Positions 46,305 to 56,359 of a DNA stretch of 64,000 bases are shown one piece after another. Each line of letters begins with the position of its first letter. Within the stretch, counting starts at the first letter, position 1. Both the position numbers and the translations under genes were made by a program. The notes below the pieces were generated by a model, which saw nothing but the letters and a program-made list of their open reading frames with translations, did not search any database and was not told the origin of the DNA. The stretch comes from Tetraselmis striata (Eukaryota; Chlorophyta; Chlorodendrophyceae; Chlorodendrales; Chlorodendraceae), in contig VCJN01003246.1 of the NCBI GenBank assembly GCA_006384855.1, positions 1 through 64,000 on the forward strand, read 5' to 3'.

Positions 46305-46377
46305 TGTAAGGATATGTACCACACAAATCCCCATGTGGGTATCCAGTGCCGGGTGCGTTTTGCGCGGTATCCTTACA
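46305..46377. mobile_element. Miniature inverted-repeat element (73 bp), second copy
   Basis: Ends TGTAAGGATA and its complement; the core is nearly identical to 45982-46061. It directly follows two long G-runs at 46262-46302. The two copies, about 240 bp apart, bracket a GATAT-rich tract. Confidence 0.6.
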
Positions 46378-46469
46378 GTATAATCCTTGTTGAAGATGTT
46401 GCCGTCCGGTACCGGTATTGGTGTGAGGTACCAGGCATGGAGATACTATATGTTCATGGTTACATCAGG

Positions 46470-47270
46470 GACCCACCCGCCCACCGCCCGGGCGGGCCCG
46501 ACGACCGTACTCGGCCCTCGGAATCGCGGGCCCTTCCTCCGCCTCCACCCCCGGCTGGGGATGGGGGCGGGGATCGTGCACGGGTGGCGCCTTGGTAGCC
46601 TTGGCCCCGCCCGTGCTGCCACTACCGCGGAGGAGCAGTGTGAGCTGGACACCGGCGTCTCACGTCGTTGCTGGTCCGGTCAACTCCCCGTTCGCTGTTC
46701 TTTGAGCACCCTCTCCCTTCCTGTCCTGTCGGCGCCTCCACATCACATTCGGCCTAGTGCCGCTATTGGAGTGGCCCTGGATGTTGTGCTGGGAAGGGAG
46801 TTCTACGTTCGGCGGAGGGGGACGCGACCGAGCCGGCGGCGGATTTGGCGCTGGGCGGAACAACGTAGTGCGCTGGACACCGGCGTCTTACGTCGTTGCT
46901 GGCCCGGTCGGCTCTCCATTCCCTACTCGTTGAGCACTCTCTCCCTTCCTGTCTAGTTGGCGCCTCCACATCACATTCGGCTCATCGCCGCTATGGGAGT
47001 GGCCATGGATATTGTGCTGTGGAAGGCGTTCTACGTTTGGCGGAAGGGGACGCGACCGAGCTGGCGGCGGATTAGGCGCTGCGTCTGTTGCACGCCCGTG
47101 GCGCCCCGTTCTGGGTTGGACCCCCCCCACTTCCGCTCCTTGCTACGAGACCTCTACTTCGAAGCCCCTTTCCTGTCGGCGCCTTCACATCACATTTGGC
47201 CTAGTGCCGCTATTGGAGTGGCCCGGGATTGTGTGCTGGGGAGAGCGTCCCTACTGCGTGGAGCGGTGGC
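46470..47270 (+). repeat. Tandem array of 228-bp units, left arm
   Basis: Units start GCTGGACACCGGCGTC at 46644 and 46872, and a partial third unit lies near 47175-47240. The preceding 170 bp (46470-46643) is a distinct terminal block. The array and block recur inverted at 49925-50770. Frames are open for up to 190 codons on both strands but hold no motif; openness follows from unit length and GC content. Confidence 0.78.
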
Positions 47271-47799
47271 TGGCTGGTGGCGATGCTTGATCGGTGGCTG
47301 TCATGGCGGTTTCCGCCTCTTGTGGCCCGTAGCTGGATTTTCTTCTGGATTTCTGCATGGATTTCTTGAATTTTGCAGCTAGTACATCAGGGAGAGCGTC
47401 CAGAGAATGCACGGGAAGTAGTGGGGAAGGAAATGGAGATAGTGGTACCGTACGGAAATATCCTCGCGCTCATGCGGCCAAAAAAAAACGGACTGCGTAT
47501 ATAGGCCGGCCGACCGCCCCTTTGGTAAGTGCTCAGCCCCGGATGACTTGCATCCGCTTTTGGCATCAAGGATACTTGCCGTCTTGCCCCACTGTCCGAC
47601 CTGCCCTTCTGTGAAGCATTCTGCAAGTCTAACAAAATTTCCAGCACTGTTGGATCACCGTCTAAAACACTATGAAAATACCCGGCACTGACCACGAAAG
47701 GTCCGCCATACCCGTTTGGGCGTCGGCCCATTCGATTTGCTACTGCGAGTTTGGGCAAGCCCCATCCCGCGGAGCAAAGCATTGCGTATAAAAAAATTA

Positions 47800-49557
47800 T
47801 TACAACAGGGCTTTCACAAATGCGCACTACAAACAAAACTAACAGCAACTATGAAAGGTTGCCAGCACAAGCATTTCGTATATTTATTACATTTGGGCTT
47901 TCACAATTGCGCACTACAAACAGAACTAACAGCAACTATGAAAGGTTGCCAGCAAAAGAGATACATAAGCCTGAAATAAAGGTCGAGCAAGAGGCTAGGG
48001 AGCCAAGAACCAAGGAGGAGCCTAGGGAACCACGAAGTCGCTTACCTGCCAGGAACCCAAGGGAACCCCGCTCCGGGGTAGGCTATCGGCCGCGGCGAGG
48101 ACGCTTGCAGCCAATGTCCCGCGTCATAGCAACACATGCCGACGAGCGACGCGACGCAGGCGCAGGAGCACCATCACGTGCCGCACGCGCGGCCGCGACC
48201 CCGCCAAGAACGTTGTCTGCATGTGCCATGTTGATGAGCAAGGAGAAACGGCGGCGCCACACAGACAAGAGCTGGCCGATTTTTTGGCCGGTGTGTGTGT
48301 GGCTAGCTTTCGCGAGCTCCACCAAGAAAGCCTAAGCGTGCGGGGCCAGCGAGCCAAACTCGGAAACGGCGAAAGGAACAAAGCGAAGCATGCCGGCGGC
48401 GTTTCGCTCGGACACCCTCGTCATACTTCTGGATTTTGTGGCGCTCTGCAGCCCGCAAAGCAGTCGTTGGATCCGAGCTTGACACACCGAGGATGGGGGC
48501 AATGGTGGTATCGACAGCAACCGTGTTTCCGCGGATACCGCCATACCCAAAAAGCCCAACATCGGCCGGCCGGCCGTCGCTGCCCTTCGGAAGTGAAACA
48601 AGCACCGACGGGTCCGTGAGGATCTGGACACCCACGCCCAGCGCGGACTTCACGTCGTGGCAAATGTCGGAAAGGCCATGTGCCGCCCACTCGTGTGCGG
48701 CATGATTGGAGTCGCCCCCAAAGCAACGTGCCACGTGATCAGCGTATGCGACTGCCCAAGTTGAAGGAGTGAAATCCACGCCAGCATCCTCAAAACGGGC
48801 CAGCATACCTTGTACCGAGAAGAAGCAAAAAACACAAGGGCATGGCTCGCCAAGGGAGAGGATAGGAGCCGCCGGAAGGCCAAAAGGGCGGCAAGCGCCA
48901 ACGCGGAACATGGAATCGTAGTACTCAGGGGAACGCTCACGGACTTCACAAAGACGACCCTCACTTGGAGGATCAGTCACCAGGAACGCTGTCGCAGCGC
49001 GTAAGAGGCGGCCTCGGAAGCGATTGCTGTCAGGGCCGCTTGTAGGCATACGCGCAGCAAGCTTTGCGAAACGGACCGTGTGAATGCGGTGGCTCAGGTT
49101 CCCTGTACTTTCCGCATGGAGTGCCAGGGGAAGTCCGAGTAATGCGGGATAGCTTGGAGGTCGGCCGCCGACCGCATTACAGACGCCGGCTCCGCCCCGG
49201 CGGCCGAGCAGCCGGCACAGGCAACGTGGGAGCGCTTCGAGGGAAGCAACTTTAGGGCAGAGGCCAACGGCCCCGCTAGATCCTCGAGCATCGCGTCTCC
49301 ACACTCGTCAACGACAAGGGTATGAGCGGCGCGAAGCTCGACAGCCCACATCGGCGCCGACGCGTTGGCGCCGGCATCCGGCTCCAACGTTGGGGTGGCC
49401 AAAGCCTGGTGGATCGAGGACGCCCCAATAAGGTAGAGGCTATGAGGGCTGGATACGCCTGACGGGTCGGAAAGGAACGCCCCGGCGTCGCTCAAGGTGG
49501 CATGTTGAGCACGGATGAAAGTCACAGCTTGGCCAACCACAAGGGCGGCAGCGCCGA
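47800..49557 (-). mobile_element. Degenerate RLE-type LINE remnant, family B
   Basis: The minus-strand coding remnant (48303-49540, two frames) is followed by a 3' UTR shared with 45257-45861. Its tail region is duplicated in tandem (about 47806-47860 and 47885-47955, both with GAAAGGTTGCCAGCA). The 5' end is cut at 49557 where DNA-transposon sequence starts. Confidence 0.68.
48303..49540 (-). pseudogene. Remnant of a LINE ORF2 C-terminus with RLE-like nuclease domain
   Basis: Two minus-strand frames, 49094-49540 and 48303-49304, cover what looks like one protein with a frameshift. The second has LSHRIHTVRFAKLA, LVTDPPSEGRLCE and EPCPCVF. These are followed by GRPADVGLFGYGG, NTVAVDTTIAP and RAAERHKIQKYDEG. 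The Pro-Ala-Asp-Val, Val-Asp-Thr and Lys-containing helix order fits PD-(D/E)XK endonucleases of RLE LINEs. No RT core (motifs A-C) remains. It differs from the 52-64 kb element in sequence, so a separate family. Confidence 0.6.
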
Positions 49558-49882
49558 TACGTAAGAGAGGCGCTTGATGGGCCCCTTGGCGTAGGGCGAT
49601 GCTCTACTATGGGGGCGCGTGGTGGAATGCCAATTGCACCGTTTCGTGGGCGGGGTGGCGCGGTAGGGGCGTGGACTTTAATTAATATGAAATTCCTTAA
49701 AAAATGCTGTGGAAAATGGCATTTTGGCTGGATGTGTGCATCGCTATATAGGAGGCGGCACATGCCAAGTGCTGGTGGTTCGTGGTCATCCACACACATA
49801 ACGCTCTCGCAAACCGGGTATGGGGCTTAGACACGCACTTGGCGCAAAGCCACGCGCTCGACATGAGTGGGCACATGAGGCA
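49558..49882 (+). mobile_element. Internal fragment of the TIR DNA transposon
   Basis: The DNA matches 8272-8600 inside the transposon at 7842-9186. Landmarks include GGGGCGCGTGGTGGAATGCC, GCACCGTTTCGTGGGCGGGG and GGAAAATGGCATTTTGGCTG, with scattered substitutions and small indels. Both termini are missing. It sits between the family B LINE and the 228-bp arrays. Confidence 0.85.
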
Positions 49883-49924
49883 CATGAGTGCGCAAAACCC
49901 ATACGCGCCGACGCGGACCTCCCA

Positions 49925-50770
49925 GCGCCAAATCCGCCTCCAGCTCGGCCGCGTCCTTTTCCGCCAAACGTAGAACGCCTTCCCCGGCACAACATCCCTG
50001 GCCACTCCAACAGCGGCGCTGAGCCGAATGTGATGTGGAGGCGCCAACTAGACAGGAAGGGAGAAAGTGCTCATCAACGAGTAGGGAATGGAGAGCCTAC
50101 CGGGCCAGCAACGACGTAAGACGCCGGTGTCCAGCGCGCGTTGTTTCGCCCAGCGCCAGATCCGCGCCGGCTCGGTCGCGTCCCCTTCCGCCGAACGTAG
50201 AACTCCCTTCCCAGCACAACTTACATCCCGGGCCACTCCCATAGCGGCACTAGGCCGAATGTGATGTGGAGGTGCCGACATGACAGGAAGGGAGAAAGTG
50301 CTCAAAGAACAGCGAACGGGGGCTTGACCGGACCAGCAACGACGTAAGACGCCGGTGTCCAGCGCACTACGTTGTTCCGCCCAGCGCCAAATCCGCCGCC
50401 AGCTCGGTCGCGTCCCCTTCCGCCGAACGTAGAACTCCCTTCCCAGCACGACATCCCGGGCCGCCCACTCCAATAGCAGCACTAGGCCGAATGTGATGCG
50501 GAGGCGCCGACAGGACAGGAAGGGAGAGGGTGCTCAAAGAACAGCGAACGGGGAGTTGACGACCGGACCAGCAACGACGTGAGACGCCGGTGTCCAGCTC
50601 ACACTGCTCCTCCGCGACAGTGGCAGCACGGGCGGGGCCAAGGCTACCAAGGCGCCACCCGTGCACGATCCCCGCCCCCATCCCCAGCCGGGGGTGGAGG
50701 CGGAGGAAGGGCCCGCAATTCCGAGGGCCGAGGACGGTCGTCGGGCCCGACAAGGCGGTGGGTGGGTGGG
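49925..50770 (-). repeat. Tandem array of 228-bp units, right arm (inverted)
   Basis: The inverted counterpart of 46470-47270. Unit boundaries (ACGCCGGTGTCCAGC) fall at about 50121, 50349 and 50584, and the same terminal block ends near 50765 with GGCGGTGGGTGGGTGG. Together the two arms enclose 2.7 kb. They could be the long, subrepeated termini of one large transposon, or two independent arrays. Confidence 0.75.
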
Positions 50771-50854
50771 GATAACACTGAGAGGTGGGTGGGGATAACA
50801 CTGAGAACATCCCTCGTTCGTATGAGTTCCCTGGTCGATCCCACCATCAGACCC

Positions 50855-50940
50855 GGGAACTTATGCCGACCAGGGCGCTCAGTGGTAGAGCGAGTGACTA
50901 CGAGTATGTAAGTCGGCGGCTCGAGACCGGCCGGGCCGTG
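50855..50940 (+). ncRNA. tRNA-like sequence (pseudo-tRNA or SINE head)
   Basis: GCGCTCAGTGGTAGAGC resembles a D-arm/A box. GGCTCGAGACC, about 33 nt on, resembles the B box GGTTCGANNCC with one mismatch. The anticodon stem would carry an 11-nt loop, and acceptor pairing is poor. It is unlikely to be a working tRNA. Confidence 0.4.
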
Positions 50941-51144
50941 AGAGCTTCGTCGTCACTGCATATTCGTACCGGTACGGTCTCATCTCGTAACAAAGACGCA
51001 GTGATTCAGTAGCGGGGTACGTCGCGAATTGAATGAGGACCTGAAAAATGGGCCAATGTCCGGATAGGCGGGCTGGTCCCAGCTCGCCTAGGCCGTCTGT
51101 CCGGATCACGAGTACTGTACCCGTAATACCGGCGAAACTTTCAC

Positions 51145-51405
51145 AAGGTACATCCCTTGTCCGCTCGTTAGAGCGGTCGTCTCATAAGCGAGAGACCCGG
51201 GTTCGATTCCTGGCCGATGTATTTCGGCAATATCGGCCCGGCGTGTCCCGGGTTTTCTCGGTTGATGTATTAGCCCTTCGGGGTTCGAATGAGGCAATGG
51301 TCTACTGGCTATGCCAGACCTACGACTGCAGTTGGCGCACGAGGTCAAGTGCTGGGGCGGCTTCTGCCGATGTCCCGGGGCGAACTTTACTTTTACTTAA
51401 CACTG
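51145..51405 (+). repeat. Possible tRNA-derived SINE
   Basis: The head has a perfect pol III B box (GGGTTCGATTCC), a T-stem CCGGG/CCTGG and matching ends TACATC/GATGTA about 73 nt apart. CTCATAA sits in the anticodon position (CAU). The D-arm CCGCTCGTTAGAGCGG lacks the GG loop. About 180 bp of unrelated sequence and an A/T-rich end (TTTACTTTTACTT) follow. A tRNA-Met-like origin is my inference. No target duplication was found. Confidence 0.4.
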
Positions 51406-51857
51406 AGAGTAGTAGTAGCAGCAGATTCTCCCTGTAGTACGAGTAATCTGCACTACTACCAGTAGGCAGTAGTTTCTAAATCGATATCGCCTTCTGCTGC
51501 TAGCTCATGTAATTATAGTTTCTAATTCTGGGGAACTGCCCTTTTTGTAATTGACACCAGTGGGCAGTAGCCGCACTCACACTAGTAGCCGCTACAGTAT
51601 GTGTACCTGCAGTGGCTGCAAGTTAGGCCAGTAAGAAATGTAAGGGTCACTTCACACCAGCGACCACCCTCGCGTTTACTGCGATATCGCGATGCCACGT
51701 AGCAGCCGTTTACATCGATTTCTGGCCACGCGTACAGGTACCAGGCACCTGTACAGGTAGATAGTTTTTTAGTAACTTTTTGGTTACAGGGAGAGCGTCC
51801 GGAGAATGCACGCAAAGTACTGGGGGAGGAAAAAGCCTACATTTAAGCAGAACCCTC

Positions 51858-54608
51858 TTAGCGCCGGGCCGCGGGGCCCGGGGATGCGGCAGGTAATTGA
51901 CGGCCGGCCGGCCTAAAAGATCTTCCGCCGAAGCCGAAGGGACGGCTTCCGGTGTGCCGACAGAGATATTCGGCGAGAAATATGTGCAGAGCCACAGAAA
52001 GCTTCGCAGTCCACTTCCGTATCCAGTGGGCAACCAGGGCGGCTGGCCGGAGCTCACGCCACGAGGGGGGTTGCTTTAGGTGGCCGCTTGCGATGCCGCG
52101 CTCCGCAAGCTCCTTGAGTAGAGCGAGCAGGTGCTCGCCCAGACGCCCGCCCTCCTCGACGACGCACGGGACGAAGCGGTGTCGCCTTGCCACGGGCTGG
52201 GACGAGCAGGCGTCAACCCTAAACTTGGTTTGCTCGCGCAAGCGCGCCGCGTAGCCGGGTTGGACCGCGACTTGCGCCGCGATGGAGTTGCGGAAGACGC
52301 CTGTGACAGCAGCGTCTAGCACAAGGTGCACCCCCGGCCCCATGTAGTCAAGTTGCACCACGTCTCCCGGGCGCGTAGCGTCCGCGGAACGGAGGCCGCG
52401 CACCTCCGTTAGGACAGAGTCGCGCGGGGCCCCGGCCTCCTGCAAGATGGATACCATGGTAGTGGCGATGCGCGCGTGAACCTTGTGCCACGCGCCGGCG
52501 CGTGGGCAGCGCACAATGTGCCGCTCAAGTGCTTCGTCAGTGGCGCCGGGGGATAGGTCGCAGTGTGGGCACGAGTCCTCGAGCCCGAGCGGGCTGTCGC
52601 CGAGGGCGGCGATGCCGCAGCACTTGCGCAGCGCGACGCGGTACGGTTCAGGTTCCACAGCGTAAGCCGCGGGAGTGTCGGAGGTTAGGTATGTGACGCT
52701 CCCGTGGCCAGACTGGGACAGTAGGCGTATGCGCTCGGGCAGTGTGGCGGTTTTGTACAGGTCGAAGAAGACGCGCCACTTGCGCGTGTGCGACAGAACA
52801 GCGGCGACCTTCCGGAGGCCTTTTGCTTCGTCGATTGCGGAGTTCAAGGAGGGCAGCTCGCCGAGGGTGAGCCTGGGGGGCAAATCAAGCGTACCGGTAG
52901 TGGTGTCGCCGGCTCTGTCGACCGGGTTGCCGACCGGCGCCACGGTAGAGGCCATGTCTGTTTCCCACGGCTGGAAAGAGTCTTCTCTGTCTTGGCTGGC
53001 CTGCCACGCCCGACGTAGTGCGGCGGCCCATGGCAGGGAGGAAGTCTCCGGGTTCGCTAGCTGCTGAATCAGCCGGGGCGCCAGGAGTCCGGGCATCTTG
53101 CGTAGGCGCTCGGCCAGAGGCCCAGCGAGGGCGAAAAAGGCCCCGAGGTGCTGCTCGTGCGACTCGTGAACTAGTGAGTCGACAGCGATACCACCGAGCA
53201 TTGTGGATAGTCCGGTGCGCATCAAACTTAGGCTAGCCGCTGTCTCGTCGCCAGTGAGATCCATAATGTGCGCGAGCGTGGAGTGTACCGCGGCATCTCT
53301 CTCGAGCATAAACTCAGCAAGCGACTCGGGCGGTAAGCCTCGCAGCAGGTGTGCGAAGCGCTTGACGCCGCACACTTGCACGAGGCGCAGGGACGCGTGA
53401 ATGTGGCCCGCATCAGCTATCTCGCACGCCATAAGTAGGATGGCGTCTTGTCGCGCGGCCGGCCGCCGGAGTGCGTCGCGCACGAAGGTGGGGTCAAGCT
53501 TGCGATGGCGCGGCACCCCCAGGCAGCGGCGGGAGCCCGTGACGAGGTGGGGTAGGACAGCGGGGTCCCTGGCGCGCGAGAAGGCGGCGGCGTCCAGGGA
53601 TCCAGAGGGCGGGCAGGGAGGGGGGGAAGGCGCGCCTGCGGCTCGGGGGAGGAGGCCCTCCCACTCGCGTATGGCGGCGCCGTGTTCCGCAGGCGCAAAC
53701 GCCACTTCCGTCTTGTCGGGGCCCCAGGAGATCGATAGCCCAACTGCCGCTAGGGCAGGCTGAGCTGAGTGTAGAGCAAGCGCCGTGCCAAGCGCCGTGC
53801 CTAGGAGGTGCAGGTCGTCGGCAAATGCGAGGCCGAGGCCGCCCATACCCAACTTCGCAGTGATAGCATCAAAGACAGGGCCAACGGTGAGACAAAAAGA
53901 GAAGGTGGCGAGCGGGCAGCCTTGGCGAATGCCGCGCAGCTGTGTAAGCACAACTGTCGGCGCGTCGCCGTCGGACTCGTGGTCATACAACCAGTTCTCC
54001 GAGGGGCCAGCGTATAGCATGTCGAAGAGGGGTAGCAAGGAATGCAGGGCTGGGTCGGCGACCAGGCGCCTCCGTATGGCGCGCCGGTCGGTCATACCGT
54101 AGGCATTGGAGGCGTCGATGGATGACGCAGCGAGCCGATCGTCCATCTCCATGGCGACCTGTATTACCCACTGGATCATGTCCGTGCCGGCCGGAGTGCT
54201 TAACGCAAATTGCGATGGGCCGACAGCACGGGCTACGTGGTCGCGGATACTCCACATGGCTGCCGAGGAGGCCACTCTAGTTAGAGCGGAGCTGAAGCCG
54301 ATGGGCCGAATGGGTGGGCGGTAGGGGCTGTTCTGCGCCTCGGCCTGCCCTCGCAGATCGCCTCGCGCCTCTTCGTCCTTCTTCCACAAGGGAATGAGGG
54401 TCGAGGAGGACAGTAGCTGCTTGACGCGGTCGGAGACGTTACCAGAGCACACAACGGTCATAAAGCGAGCCATGGACTGCAGGGTATCATAGTCATCAGA
54501 CAGATCACGTAGGTGGTCGACTCGCCAACCATCGCGATGGCAAGCCGAGTCGGCTGGCGCTCGCTGGAGCACGCCGTGCAAGTCATCGGGGCTGATGGTA
54601 ATAGGGGG
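51858..54608 (-). CDS. LINE ORF2, C-terminal part: reverse transcriptase and RLE-like endonuclease
   Basis: The frame enters from the chromovirus LTR and codes about 916 aa of LINE protein to TAA at 51858. RT motifs are RPIGFSS, SIDASNAYG (motif A, about 54099-54120), RGIRQGCPLA (B) and FADD (C, 53815-53826; FADD instead of the usual YADD). A zinc knuckle CPHCDLSPGATDEALERH...C lies at about 52505-52573. An RLE-like stretch with RPGDVVQLDY and LVLDAAVTGV follows at about 52300-52376. RT plus C-terminal knuckle and PD-(D/E)XK nuclease is the arrangement of R2/CRE-type LINEs, which cut one target strand and prime on it. Interrupted at its N-terminal side at TSD GGGGG (54604-54608). Confidence 0.82.
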   Translation of the reverse strand, partial: PPITISPDDLHGVLQRAPADSACHRDGWRVDHLRDLSDDYDTLQSMARFMTVVCSGNVSDRVKQLLSSSTLIPLWKKDEEARGDLRGQAEAQNSPYRPPIRPIGFSSALTRVASSAAMWSIRDHVARAVGPSQFALSTPAGTDMIQWVIQVAMEMDDRLAASSIDASNAYGMTDRRAIRRRLVADPALHSLLPLFDMLYAGPSENWLYDHESDGDAPTVVLTQLRGIRQGCPLATFSFCLTVGPVFDAITAKLGMGGLGLAFADDLHLLGTALGTALALHSAQPALAAVGLSISWGPDKTEVAFAPAEHGAAIREWEGLLPRAAGAPSPPPCPPSGSLDAAAFSRARDPAVLPHLVTGSRRCLGVPRHRKLDPTFVRDALRRPAARQDAILLMACEIADAGHIHASLRLVQVCGVKRFAHLLRGLPPESLAEFMLERDAAVHSTLAHIMDLTGDETAASLSLMRTGLSTMLGGIAVDSLVHESHEQHLGAFFALAGPLAERLRKMPGLLAPRLIQQLANPETSSLPWAAALRRAWQASQDREDSFQPWETDMASTVAPVGNPVDRAGDTTTGTLDLPPRLTLGELPSLNSAIDEAKGLRKVAAVLSHTRKWRVFFDLYKTATLPERIRLLSQSGHGSVTYLTSDTPAAYAVEPEPYRVALRKCCGIAALGDSPLGLEDSCPHCDLSPGATDEALERHIVRCPRAGAWHKVHARIATTMVSILQEAGAPRDSVLTEVRGLRSADATRPGDVVQLDYMGPGVHLVLDAAVTGVFRNSIAAQVAVQPGYAARLREQTKFRVDACSSQPVARRHRFVPCVVEEGGRLGEHLLALLKELAERGIASGHLKQPPSWRELRPAALVAHWIRKWTAKLSVALHIFLAEYLCRHTGSRPFGFGGRSFRPAGRQLPAASPGPAARR

Positions 54609-55019
54609 TGTTATACTCCATTTCCCTATAGCCATAATGTTCTGCTATACTAGCAGGTATAACCCCGCAAAGGTAGTACGACTACGCATCCGCGGAGTCG
54701 CTGTACATATTAGTATTGCGGGCGTAAATATTAGTAGTATAAGGCCGAGGACTGTTCTGGAATTCTCTAGAGTTCTCTGACTCAAGCCTTACGTGGCTAA
54801 CACAGCACGGGTATCCCATGACACCCGGCTAACATAGCACAGGTATGACTATGACCTCGGCGGGTATAAATACCGCCTCGGACTAGTCTACTAGGCAGAA
54901 TTCAGAGACAGAACTATAACCCAGGAACCCCTGTAACCAGAAGAGATTGGCCATACTTTCTAAATCCTTCCGCTGCATCCTAAAGGGCCTAAAGAACAGG
55001 CTTAAGCTAGAGCCTAACA
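54609..55019 (+). repeat. 5' LTR of chromovirus copy 2
   Basis: TG...CA ends; TATAAATA at 54865-54872 is the likely U3 promoter. Upstream of it, GGCTAACAYAGCAC occurs twice, about 32 bp apart, a possible regulatory repeat that is also present in copy 1. Confidence 0.95.
54865..54872 (+). promoter_or_regulatory. LTR TATA box
   Basis: TATAAATA stands in GC-rich context (CGGGTATAAATACCGCC), about 150 bp before the LTR end, and is conserved in all four LTRs. Transcription would start about 25-30 bp downstream. Confidence 0.65.
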
Positions 55020-55021
55020 CT

Positions 55022-55033
55022 TGGTTTCGGAGC
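55022..55033 (+). other. Primer-binding site, chromovirus copy 2
   Basis: TGGTTTCGGAGC starts two bases after the LTR, identical to copy 1. The tRNA is not assigned; initiator Met with two mismatches to the plant form is one candidate. Confidence 0.65.
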
Positions 55034-55058
55034 TTAGACAGCGGTAAGCGACGTAAAG

Positions 55059-56219
55059 ATGACTACACCAGGAGAGACACCACCTGAGGACAGCGGAAGC
55101 TTTCCGGTAGCGGCCACTGCCGGCGAAGCACAGCCGATTCCGCTTGAAGGAGGTCAAGAGGGCACGCAACCGACCCTCGTAACCATGATGAGCATGCTTC
55201 AACGACTAGCCGACCGAGTCGAGACTATGTCGACGGAGCAAGCGAGGATGCAAGATGTAGCGCAAGCTACAACGGCGGCAACGGCGGAGATTCGCCGCTT
55301 GGACGAGTACGTGCGACAAGGCTTCAGTCATTTCGACGACCGAGTGAACCGGAGCCGAGTTGTAGAGCAGCAGATGCGAGACCAGCTTCGTTCTGCCCGG
55401 ACCAGCGACATGCCTGGGCTCATGCCGAGCGATGTGAAACCAGCGAAGATCGAGAAGCTATCGACTACGAATATCGACGAGCTACGGAACTGGTTTCGTC
55501 ATGCACGGGGTTACCTGAAATATCACAATGTAAACCCGGAGGAACCTCGTAGCGTGTACTGGGCATCTGGCTATTTTCACGGACCCGTATCCAAGTGGTG
55601 GTACGCGCAAGTGGCGAGTACGCACGACGAAATTGGCGGCGGTTTTACCGGTATTACGCACATGGAGGCGGCACTAATCACCGAATTCTGTGGACGTACA
55701 CCGGCGAAGCAAGCTCGTATCAATCTGGATCGCGCGACACAGCGGACTACAGTACAGAAGTACGCGAATTATTTCCGCGAGCAACTACTGGAGTTACCAC
55801 ATCGTCACGAGGAAGATAATGTACATGACTTCCAGCGCGGACTGAAACCCCATATTCGAAAGGAAGTTGCCCTGAAAAACCCTAAGACCCTGGCAGAAGC
55901 TGTACAGGCAGCTCTGGCTGTTGAAGCTGCGGAGCGGGAGACAGATGTGCACCGCGAGATCCGTCGCGAGCGCCTAAACATCATGGACGACGATGGCGAC
56001 GACGACGAGCAGTACTACAGCAGTGCTGAGGGTGAGGCTACAGAACAAGAAGACGACCTGTTGATGGCGCGGCGATTGACCGAGGAGGAGTTTGAGAGAT
56101 TTAAGAAGGAAGGTCGCTGCTTTATCTGCAGGGCGAAAGGTCATGTTGCGTCCGCGTGCCCGAGCAAGAAGAAGAAGATTTCTGAATATCGACCCAGAAA
56201 GACCCGGCCGGGAAACTAA
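55059..56219 (+). CDS. gag: Chromovirus Gag, copy 2 (intact)
   Basis: The 386-aa protein builds the virus-like particle and packages element RNA. The N-terminal 110 residues contain an amphipathic helical stretch (MMSMLQRLADRVETMSTEQA). The middle, about 130-290, resembles the retrotransposon Gag capsid (KWWYAQVAS, ITEFCGRTPAKQARINLDRA, KYANYFREQLLELP). An acidic stretch with DDDGDDDE follows, then one zinc knuckle CFICRAKGHVASAC and a basic tail. The ATG at 55059 is the first after the primer-binding site. It ends 140 nt before the first Pol ATG, which lies in another frame. Confidence 0.95.
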   Translation: MTTPGETPPEDSGSFPVAATAGEAQPIPLEGGQEGTQPTLVTMMSMLQRLADRVETMSTEQARMQDVAQATTAATAEIRRLDEYVRQGFSHFDDRVNRSRVVEQQMRDQLRSARTSDMPGLMPSDVKPAKIEKLSTTNIDELRNWFRHARGYLKYHNVNPEEPRSVYWASGYFHGPVSKWWYAQVASTHDEIGGGFTGITHMEAALITEFCGRTPAKQARINLDRATQRTTVQKYANYFREQLLELPHRHEEDNVHDFQRGLKPHIRKEVALKNPKTLAEAVQAALAVEAAERETDVHREIRRERLNIMDDDGDDDEQYYSSAEGEATEQEDDLLMARRLTEEEFERFKKEGRCFICRAKGHVASACPSKKKKISEYRPRKTRPGN

Positions 56220-56359
56220 GACGTGAGTCGGCCGCGCGCGGCGCGCGACAGGGTGAAGGACTGTCCCATAAAACGGCTCGCGAGACTACAGAAGTACAGC
56301 CCTCGTATCCTCGAACGACACTGAGGCCTGATTTCCTCCACAAGGATTTCAGCGACTGG

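Noticed and set aside
46387-46956. 189-codon plus-strand ORF and partners in the 228-bp arrays
   Set aside because: 228 is a multiple of three, so open frames repeat from unit to unit; there is no protein motif and the opposite strand is open too.
51145-51225. Functional tRNA-Met gene
   Set aside because: The D-loop lacks the conserved GG and the anticodon stem has a mismatch; kept only as a SINE candidate.
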